DNA of 5,980 nt, taken from positions 1-5,980 of the forward strand of contig CAMNFX010000089.1 of assembly GCA_946537585.1 (NCBI GenBank), read 5' to 3'. Source of the stretch: an uncultured Lachnospiraceae bacterium (GTDB taxonomy: Bacteria; Bacillota; Clostridia; Lachnospirales; Lachnospiraceae). The notes beneath the pieces were generated by a model. The model saw only the letters and a program-made list of their open reading frames with translations. It made no database searches and had not been told where the DNA came from. Position 1 is the stretch's first letter; every line of letters starts with the position of its first letter. The position numbers and the translations under genes are program-made. Shown piece by piece: positions 1-4,929 of this stretch.

Positions 1-680
1 ATTATGCTACTGCAACTGTTTTGGATGTACAGGCAACTGCAGCAGTTGAGACTCCGGCAGCTGTCGGCGTTTATAAGGTATCCAGTGGCGCAACTGGTTC
101 ACCGGAAGCAGCTGGCACTAGTTCTCTTATGACTATTAAGGGTGCAAGGGGCAACGCTGTTGGTGGTGGATACAAGAACCCGATTAAGGGAAGCGGCCAG
201 GGTGATAGCCCGGTCAATGCAACCTTTGCTCTGCCGTATGAGAATGCTTCTGTTAGTGGTACTACAGTAACTAACAACTGGGCAAACTATGCGATGAACG
301 TTGGAAGAATGATTCAGAGTGAAAACTCTGGTTCTGGTACTGACTGGTTCGTTGAAGACGGCAACGCAGTATTGATCAACAACTATATTGCCCTTGATAA
401 GTACACCGCAGGCAATACAAGCCTGGACAGCTTTATTGGCTCTTATCTCGCAGATACCAGAGGATTCAAGGGCGGCAACCGCGATGGAAGCGTTAACCTT
501 GGTGCTTACAGCTTTGTTCGTCTCAGCAAAGTTGTAAAGACTCCTTACGGCGATATGTATGATCATGCATACATCCGTCAGATTGAAGGCACCAACTTTG
601 CACAGATTCTTGTTGTTGAGCAGAACGGCGATAACCAGGATTTCATGAGCGCATTGCAGACGATCACCAGAGTAAGATAA
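1..680 (+). CDS. C-terminal part of an unrecognised, probably exported protein (5' end outside the window)
   Basis: The reading frame is open from the left edge (first full codon at 3) to a TAA at 678-680, giving about 226 residues of a protein whose start lies upstream. The TTG at 21 has no ribosome binding site and the frame is open before it, so it is not taken as the start. I recognise no family. The first ~95 residues are rich in Ala, Thr, Gly, Ser, Val and Asn with no obvious hydrophobic segment, which suits an extended or beta-rich region of an exported protein. The last ~130 residues look globular, with aromatic and charged residues (for example the stretches GTDWFVEDGNAVLINNYIAL and YDHAYIRQIEGTNFAQILVV) and no LPXTG-type anchor or C-terminal membrane helix. 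Codons favour GTT, GCT, GGT and ACT more than the GTC/ATC/GGC-rich operon that follows. A terminator closes the gene, so it is transcriptionally separate from secDF. Being coding is well supported; export is inference. Confidence 0.8.
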   Translation, partial: YATATVLDVQATAAVETPAAVGVYKVSSGATGSPEAAGTSSLMTIKGARGNAVGGGYKNPIKGSGQGDSPVNATFALPYENASVSGTTVTNNWANYAMNVGRMIQSENSGSGTDWFVEDGNAVLINNYIALDKYTAGNTSLDSFIGSYLADTRGFKGGNRDGSVNLGAYSFVRLSKVVKTPYGDMYDHAYIRQIEGTNFAQILVVEQNGDNQDFMSALQTITRVR

Positions 681-715
681 GAACTTAAAAACTCACAATT
701 TCATAAGCAATTACA

Positions 716-742
716 GGGCAGCCGAAGCGGCTGCCCTATTTT
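716..742 (+). terminator. Rho-independent terminator after the upstream gene
   Basis: A perfect 9-bp GC-rich stem, GGGCAGCCG (716-724) with CGGCTGCCC (728-736), closes a 3-nt AAG loop. It is followed by TATTTT and a further T-rich stretch. It begins 35 nt after the stop codon at 680 and ends before the secDF promoter, so it separates the two transcription units. Confidence 0.9.
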
Positions 743-762
743 GTACTTTTCCTTAAATTCCA

Positions 763-791
763 TTGAAATATCCGCACAAGTGTGCTATCTT
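763..791 (+). promoter_or_regulatory. Candidate housekeeping promoter of the secDF-tgt-yajC operon (extended -10)
   Basis: TTGAAA (763-768) and TATCTT (786-791) are separated by exactly 17 nt. The -10 is preceded by TG at 783-784 with one base between, the extended -10 signature. This predicts transcription starting near 798, immediately before a hairpin at 801-832, and a leader of about 110 nt before the secDF start. It is the only good match between the preceding terminator and secDF. Confidence 0.65.
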
Positions 792-800
792 TTATTAGTT

Positions 801-876
801 ACGGTTAAAGGGAGTAGTCTGCCCTTTACCGTCTGTATGCATCACAGTCGGGGATGATGACTTTTTTGACCCCGAC
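801..876 (+). other. Structured 5' leader of secDF: two consecutive hairpins
   Basis: Hairpin 1 pairs ACGGTTAAAGGG (801-812) with CCCTTTACCGT (822-832), 11 bp with one bulged U and a 9-nt loop; it would sit at the very 5' end of the predicted transcript. A near-palindrome, CTGTATGCATCACAG (833-847), follows. Hairpin 2 pairs GTCGGGG (847-853) with CCCCGAC (870-876) around a 16-nt loop containing six T. An A/T-rich tract (878-891) comes next, then the start region of secDF. Hairpin 2 plus that tract could act as a weak attenuator, but the T-run is interrupted. I match neither hairpin to a known riboswitch with confidence. Confidence 0.45.
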
Positions 877-909
877 GTTTAATTAATTTTTAGAGGCAGG
901 TAAGAAACT

Positions 910-3114
910 ATGAAGGAACAGAGCAAGGGCAGTGCATTATTCAGACTGATCCTGATTCTTGCGGCGACCGTAGCTTTCTGCATCCTCGGTGTCAACAACA
1001 TGAGGAACATCAAGCTCGGTCTGGATCTGGACGGCGGCGTCAGCATCACCTATCAGGCAGCTGAAGCCAATCCTTCTGCCGTGGATATGGCAGACACGAT
1101 CTATAAGCTGCAGAAGAGAGCGGAGAACTATTCCAATGAGGCTACGGTCTACCAGGAGGGTTCGAACCGCATCAATATCGATATTCCCGGCGTTTCCGAC
1201 GCAAATACCATCCTGCAGGAGCTGGGCAAGCCGGGTTCCCTGCAGTTCGTGACATTTGCCTATGATGAGAGCGGCAATGTTACCGGTGTCGGCGATGTGG
1301 TCATCGAGGGCGCCGATGTTCAGACCGCAGGCGTTGCAAAGCGCGACGGCAAGGCAGGTGAGCAGGACTCCTATGAGGTCGGCCTTACCCTGACTGCCGA
1401 GGGTGCAAAGAAGTTTGCGGATGCCACTACCGCAAATGTCGGCAAGCAGATCGCCATCATCTATGATGATGAGATCGTTTCCGCACCGGTCGTAAACGAG
1501 CCGATCACCGGCGGAAACTGCTCCATTACCGGCAACTTCGACTATGATACCGCGTTCAATCTGGCATCTACGATCCGTCTCGGTGCTCTGAAGCTGGAGC
1601 TGACCGAGCTTCGTTCCAACGTGGTCGGTGCTCGTCTCGGACAGCAGGCGATCTCCACCTCCTTAAGAGCGGGTCTGATCGGCTTCGGCATCGTCATTCT
1701 GATCATGCTGTTTGTCTACCGCGTGGCAGGTCTTGCAGCTTCTGTTGCACTCAGCATGTATGTCGGCCTGATCCTGATCCTGCTCGACGCATTTGAGATC
1801 ACCCTGACGTTGCCGGGTATCGCAGGTATCATCCTTTCCATCGGTATGGCCGTGGATGCCAACGTCATCATCTTCACCCGTATCAAGGAGGAACTGGGCC
1901 TGCAGAGAAGTGTCGGCGAGGCGATCCATGCCGGTTTCAACAAGGCACTTTCCGCTATCGTTGACGGCAACGTGACCACCATCATCGCTGCAGCTGTTCT
2001 GTATTTCAGAGGCTCCGGTACCGTCAGAGGCTTTGCACAGACCCTGGCACTGGGCATCATCCTGTCCATGGTCACTGCGCTGTTCATCACCAGATGGCTG
2101 TTGAACGCGTTCTATGCGCTCGGCGCTGATACCCCGAACCTTTACGGCACCAAGCAGCCGGTCGAAAAGCCGGTCAACTTTGTCGGAAAGAGCAGGATGT
2201 TCTACGGCCTTTCCCTTGCGGTCATCATCCTCGGCTTTGTGCTGATGGGCGTCAGCAAGGCAAGCACCGGCGATATCCTGAACTACGGCCTGGATTTCAA
2301 GGGCGGTACTTCTACCAATGTTACCTTCAATGAGGATCTCACCCTGGATGAGATCTCCGCAAGCGTTGTGCCTGTCGTCGTGGAAGCAACCGGCGATATG
2401 AGCCCGCAGGTCCAGAAGGTCGCAGGTACCAATGAGGTCCTGATCCGCACCACTTCCCTGGATACGGACGGCCGTCTGAAGCTGAACCAGGCACTTGTAG
2501 ATGCCTTCGGCGTGGATCAGGAGCTGATCACTGCCGAGAACATCTCGGGAAGCGTTTCCGCGGAAATGAAGCGCGATGCCGTTGTGGCAGTCGTCATTGC
2601 GACGATCCTGATGCTGCTTTATATCTGGTTCCGGTTTAAGAACATCTATTTCGCATCCTCCGCGGTCCTGGCCCTTGTGCATGACGTTCTGGTGACCCTG
2701 ACCTTCTATGCTCTGTGCAAGTGGTCTGTAGGCTCCACCTTCATCGCCTGCATGCTGACGATCGTCGGTTATTCCATCAACGCGACCATCGTTATCTTCG
2801 ACCGTATCCGTGAGGATATGAAGCTGTATGCCAACAGGGAAAGAGAGGAGATCGTCAATCTCGCCATTACCGAGACCCTGACCCGAAGCCTGTTCACCTC
2901 CCTGACCACCTTTGTCATGGTATTCTGCTTATTTATCTTCGGCGTTTCCTCCATCCGTGAGTTTGCGCTTCCGCTGATGGTCGGCATCATCGCCGGCGGA
3001 TATTCTTCCGTCTGCGTGACCGGTCCGCTGTGGAATCTCATGAACGGAAAGAAGGATGCACGTGTGGCTGCGGCTGCTGCGGAAGAGAAGAAGCAGAAGA
3101 AAAACAAAAAGTAA
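910..3114 (+). CDS. secDF: Fused protein translocase subunit SecDF
   Basis: A 734-residue single-chain SecD-SecF, an accessory of the SecYEG channel that uses the proton gradient to help pull exported proteins across the membrane. The SecD half shows TM1 (about 11-29), the LGLDLDGG motif (36-43), a compact extracytoplasmic domain (about 50-235) and TM2-6 (about 254-397), with GMAVDANVIIFTRIKEE around 312-328. Asp316 there matches the essential TM4 Asp of SecD. The SecF half begins near 430 and has LDFKGG (461-466), a second periplasmic domain (about 450-550), TM8-12 (about 556-707) and the conserved TM11 Arg659 (TLTRSL). The TM10 motif reads GYSINATIVIFDR: Ala625 stands where well-studied SecF proteins have Asp. 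The tail is lysine-rich (KKQKKNKK). ATG 910 is preceded only by a weak purine-rich stretch (893-900, AGAGGCAGG), but the N-terminal residues directly precede TM1 as in the family, which supports this start. It is the first gene of the secDF-tgt-yajC run. Identity is near certain. Confidence 0.97.
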   Translation: MKEQSKGSALFRLILILAATVAFCILGVNNMRNIKLGLDLDGGVSITYQAAEANPSAVDMADTIYKLQKRAENYSNEATVYQEGSNRINIDIPGVSDANTILQELGKPGSLQFVTFAYDESGNVTGVGDVVIEGADVQTAGVAKRDGKAGEQDSYEVGLTLTAEGAKKFADATTANVGKQIAIIYDDEIVSAPVVNEPITGGNCSITGNFDYDTAFNLASTIRLGALKLELTELRSNVVGARLGQQAISTSLRAGLIGFGIVILIMLFVYRVAGLAASVALSMYVGLILILLDAFEITLTLPGIAGIILSIGMAVDANVIIFTRIKEELGLQRSVGEAIHAGFNKALSAIVDGNVTTIIAAAVLYFRGSGTVRGFAQTLALGIILSMVTALFITRWLLNAFYALGADTPNLYGTKQPVEKPVNFVGKSRMFYGLSLAVIILGFVLMGVSKASTGDILNYGLDFKGGTSTNVTFNEDLTLDEISASVVPVVVEATGDMSPQVQKVAGTNEVLIRTTSLDTDGRLKLNQALVDAFGVDQELITAENISGSVSAEMKRDAVVAVVIATILMLLYIWFRFKNIYFASSAVLALVHDVLVTLTFYALCKWSVGSTFIACMLTIVGYSINATIVIFDRIREDMKLYANREREEIVNLAITETLTRSLFTSLTTFVMVFCLFIFGVSSIREFALPLMVGIIAGGYSSVCVTGPLWNLMNGKKDARVAAAAAEEKKQKKNKK

Positions 3115-3120
3115 TCACAG

Positions 3121-4260
3121 ATGATGAAATATGAGATCATCGCGGAGGACGGCCGCGCAAAATCAGCCCATATCGAGACGGCACACGGTGTGATCGAAAC
3201 GCCCGTGTTTATGAATGTCGGAACGGTGGGTGCGATCAAGGGCGCGGTCTCCACTGCCGATCTGAAGGAGATCGGCTGCCAGGTGGAGCTGTCCAATACC
3301 TACCATCTGCATGTACGGACCGGAGACGAGCTGATCAAAAAGTTCGGGGGCTTACGGAAGTTCATGCACTGGGATCGTCCCGTCCTGACAGACAGCGGCG
3401 GCTTCCAGGTATTTTCGCTGGCTTCTCTTCGGAAGATCAAGGAAGAGGGCGTCAGCTTCCGCTCGCACATCGACGGGCATCCCATCTTCATGGGTCCGGA
3501 GGAGAGCATGCGGATCCAGTCCAATCTGGGCTCGACGATCGCCATGGCCTTTGACGAGTGCCCGCCGGCTCTGGCGGAGCGCCCCTATATCGAGCAGAGT
3601 GTCGCAAGGACCACGAGGTGGCTCAAACGCTGCAAGGCGGAGATGAAGAGACTCAACAGCCTCGAAGATACGGTCAATCCCGACCAGCTTCTCTTCGGTA
3701 TCAATCAGGGCGGCATCCTGGAGGATGTCCGGATCCAAAACGCCGAGGAGATCTCGGAGATGGATCTCGACGGCTACGCAGTCGGCGGCCTTGCCGTGGG
3801 TGAGACCCATGAGGAAATGTACAGCACCTTGGACGCTGTGGTACCGCATCTTCCGAGGAAGAAGCCTACCTATCTCATGGGCGTAGGCACTCCCCTGAAC
3901 ATCATCGAAGGCGTGGCGCGCGGCATCGACTTTTTCGACTGCGTGTACCCGAGCCGCAACGGCCGTCACGGGCATGTCTATACGAAGATGGGAAAGCTCA
4001 ACCTGTTCAATAAGCAGTACGAGCTTGACGATAAGCCGATCGAAGAGGGCTGTCAGTGCCCTGCCTGCAGGGATTACAGCCGGGCCTATATCCGCCATCT
4101 GCTGAAGGCCGGGGAAATGCTCGGAATGCGGCTTTGCACGTTGCACAATCTGTATTTTTACAATAAAATGATGGAAGATATCAGAACATCCATCCGGAAT
4201 GGATGCTTTGAGGACTATCGGCGTGAAATGCATGAAAGCATGGAGGCCGGAAAAAACTGA
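3121..4260 (+). CDS. tgt: tRNA-guanine transglycosylase (queuine/preQ1 tRNA-ribosyltransferase)
   Basis: A 379-residue TIM-barrel enzyme of typical bacterial length. It exchanges the wobble guanine (G34) of GUN-anticodon tRNAs for preQ1, or for queuine in salvage organisms, during queuosine formation. Visible hallmarks: DSGGFQVFSL at 91-100 with the active-site Asp91; FDEC at 144-147, whose Cys is typical of bacterial enzymes; GGLAVGE at 222-228; FFDCVYPSRNGRHG from 271 with the nucleophile Asp273; and a zinc site CxCx2Cx25H formed by Cys311, Cys313, Cys316 and His342. Cys147 and Val226 are the residues usual in preQ1-using enzymes, so preQ1 is the likelier substrate by inference; no queuosine synthesis gene is in the window to confirm this. 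The start is ATG 3121 or the adjacent ATG 3124. Neither has a clear Shine-Dalgarno, and the 6-nt gap after secDF suggests translational coupling. Confidence 0.97.
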   Translation: MMKYEIIAEDGRAKSAHIETAHGVIETPVFMNVGTVGAIKGAVSTADLKEIGCQVELSNTYHLHVRTGDELIKKFGGLRKFMHWDRPVLTDSGGFQVFSLASLRKIKEEGVSFRSHIDGHPIFMGPEESMRIQSNLGSTIAMAFDECPPALAERPYIEQSVARTTRWLKRCKAEMKRLNSLEDTVNPDQLLFGINQGGILEDVRIQNAEEISEMDLDGYAVGGLAVGETHEEMYSTLDAVVPHLPRKKPTYLMGVGTPLNIIEGVARGIDFFDCVYPSRNGRHGHVYTKMGKLNLFNKQYELDDKPIEEGCQCPACRDYSRAYIRHLLKAGEMLGMRLCTLHNLYFYNKMMEDIRTSIRNGCFEDYRREMHESMEAGKN

Positions 4261-4261
4261 T

Positions 4262-4297
4262 CCATGTGCCGGAGGATCCCTGAAGGGACCGGTATGG
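4262..4297 (+). other. Imperfect hairpin in the tgt-yajC gap
   Basis: Nested inverted repeats CCAT/ATGG (4262-4265 with 4294-4297), CCGG/CCGG (4269-4272 with 4289-4292) and TCCC/GGGA (4277-4280 with 4285-4288) form an interrupted stem with a TGAA loop. No T-run follows, so it is not a terminator. It starts right after the tgt stop codon and ends 15 nt before the yajC ribosome binding site. An RNA-stabilising or processing role is possible but unproven. Confidence 0.35.
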
Positions 4298-4312
4298 AAT
4301 GCATCATAGCTT

Positions 4313-4318
4313 GGAGGT
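4313..4318 (+). promoter_or_regulatory. Ribosome binding site of yajC
   Basis: GGAGGT lies 6-7 nt upstream of ATG 4325, a near-perfect Shine-Dalgarno. It fixes the yajC start and contrasts with the absent site before tgt. Confidence 0.85.
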
Positions 4319-4324
4319 TAGAGC

Positions 4325-4663
4325 ATGAACGGAATTACATTGATCCTTTACTGCGTAGTTGTTATCGGTCTGTTTTACTTTGTAGGAATCGCTCCGCAGA
4401 AGAAGGAGCAGAAGAAAAAGGAAGAGCTGATGAGCAAGCTCGCAGTCGGCGACTACGTTGTCACGACCAGCGGCATGTACGGACAGGTCATCGACATCAC
4501 CAGCGACATGGTCATCGTTGAGTTCGGCGGAAAGAACTGCCGTATCCCGATGCTGAAGGCAGCGATCGCAAGCGTTGAGAAGGCGGATGCAATGCATAAG
4601 GGCGTCAGCGCAGAGGCGAAGGATGCTGCAGCAGACGGCACAGTCGATCAGAAGACGAAATAA
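4325..4663 (+). CDS. yajC: Preprotein translocase subunit YajC
   Basis: A 112-residue small membrane protein associated with SecDF and YidC in the Sec holotranslocon. It has one N-terminal transmembrane helix (about residues 4-22), then the family-typical APQKKEQKKKEE basic-charged linker (23-34) and the conserved small domain with VGDYVVTTSGMYGQVIDI (41-58) and VEFGGKNCRIPMLKAAI (65-81). The C-terminus from about residue 87 is a variable, charged, Ala-rich tail. Length is usual for the family. The start is set by a strong ribosome binding site at 4313-4318. It is probably the last gene of the operon headed by secDF, 64 nt after tgt, and a terminator follows about 100 nt downstream. In many bacteria yajC lies directly upstream of secD; here it is downstream of a fused secDF with tgt between them. 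Confidence 0.95.
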   Translation: MNGITLILYCVVVIGLFYFVGIAPQKKEQKKKEELMSKLAVGDYVVTTSGMYGQVIDITSDMVIVEFGGKNCRIPMLKAAIASVEKADAMHKGVSAEAKDAAADGTVDQKTK

Positions 4664-4669
4664 GGAAAC

Positions 4670-4751
4670 CGTGGCTCACGCTGTTTCGCCACGTATACAT
4701 GAAAGTAGCGTGTCGCCTTTGTCCCAAAGGACTCGGCTCACTGACTTTCAT
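4670..4751 (+). other. Densely structured intergenic element (possible 3'UTR RNA, small RNA or dispersed repeat)
   Basis: Three perfect inverted repeats are packed into 82 nt. A pairs CGTGGC (4670-4675) with GCCACG (4688-4693). B pairs ATGAAAGT (4699-4706) with ACTTTCAT (4744-4751). C, nested in B, pairs CCTTTG (4716-4721) with CAAAGG (4725-4730). CACGCT in loop A (4677-4682) is also fully complementary to AGCGTG (4707-4712) at the base of B, which would make an H-type pseudoknot. The segment follows the yajC stop and precedes a terminator, so it would be the 3' end of the operon mRNA unless it has its own promoter, which I did not find. I do not recognise a named RNA family. Confidence 0.5.
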
Positions 4752-4762
4752 AGTAAAAGAAC

Positions 4763-4790
4763 AGGGAGCTTCGTTCGAAGCTCCCTTATC
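4763..4790 (+). terminator. Terminator of the secDF-tgt-yajC operon
   Basis: A perfect stem pairs AGGGAGCTTCG (4763-4773) with CGAAGCTCCCT (4776-4786). Steric limits would open it to a 4-nt GTTC or larger loop. A short T-rich tail (TTATCTATAT) follows and an A-rich stretch (AGTAAAAGAAC) precedes it. The T-run is weak, but the stem is strong and lies between convincing gene ends. The sequence is symmetric, but no opposing gene needs it. Confidence 0.8.
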
Positions 4791-4821
4791 TATATGTGTA
4801 GGATTTAAAGGATGAAGTGCA

Positions 4822-4850
4822 TTCATTTCTTTTGATGGTTAGAGTATAAC
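4822..4850 (+). promoter_or_regulatory. Candidate ddl promoter
   Basis: TATAAC (4845-4850) is a good -10 with a poor -35, TTCATT (4822-4827), at 17-nt spacing. An alternative pairs TTGATG (4832-4837) with TGTTAA (4855-4860), also at 17 nt. The inverted repeat ATGAA-GTGCA-TTCAT (4812-4826) overlaps or abuts the -35 and could be an operator. A promoter is expected here because a terminator lies just upstream. Confidence 0.4.
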
Positions 4851-4867
4851 ATACTGTTAAGGAAAGA

Positions 4868-4900
4868 GATTGAAGGAAGATTGAAAGAATTCGAAAGAAA
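4868..4900 (+). repeat. 11-nt tandem direct repeats in the ddl leader
   Basis: GATTGAAGGAA (4868-4878) is followed directly by GATTGAAAGAA (4879-4889), differing at one base, and by a degenerate third unit TTCGAAAGAAA (4890-4900). The period is about one helical turn. The units lie between the candidate promoter and the ddl ribosome binding site, so they would be transcribed. Confidence 0.55.
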
Positions 4901-4916
4901 TTCTTAAGGTCTTTAT

Positions 4917-4923
4917 TAAGGAG
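4917..4923 (+). promoter_or_regulatory. Ribosome binding site of ddl
   Basis: TAAGGAG ends 6 nt before ATG 4930, a strong Shine-Dalgarno at good spacing. It decides the ddl start. Confidence 0.85.
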
Positions 4924-4929
4924 TTTTGT

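Noticed and set aside
21..23. TTG at 21 as the start of the first gene.
   Set aside because: There is no Shine-Dalgarno before it and the frame is open to the window edge, so the gene starts upstream.
803..830. The leader sequence TTAAAGGGAGTAG followed by TCTGCCCTTTACC resembles the 5' and 3' edges of the yybP-ykoY manganese riboswitch.
   Set aside because: Only 9 nt separate the two arms, so the internal helices and second conserved loop of that riboswitch are missing, and secDF is not a usual target. A chance resemblance is likelier; an Infernal run with the Rfam yybP-ykoY model would settle it.
3352..4233. Long open frames on the minus strand opposite tgt (3352-4233) and secDF (1663-2682).
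   Set aside because: They lie entirely opposite genes with full sets of family motifs, have unlikely His/Asp/Gln-rich translations, and lack family features. They are codon-bias shadows.
4699..4815. A 38-codon frame starting at ATG 4699 and ending at TGA 4813-4815, through hairpins B and C and the terminator.
   Set aside because: It has no ribosome binding site, runs through a strong terminator, and is explained by the inverted-repeat sequence.
4664..4929. A SCIFF peptide gene (scfA), often near yajC/secDF in Clostridia, was looked for.
   Set aside because: No short Cys-rich frame with a ribosome binding site occurs here or in the other intergenic gaps.
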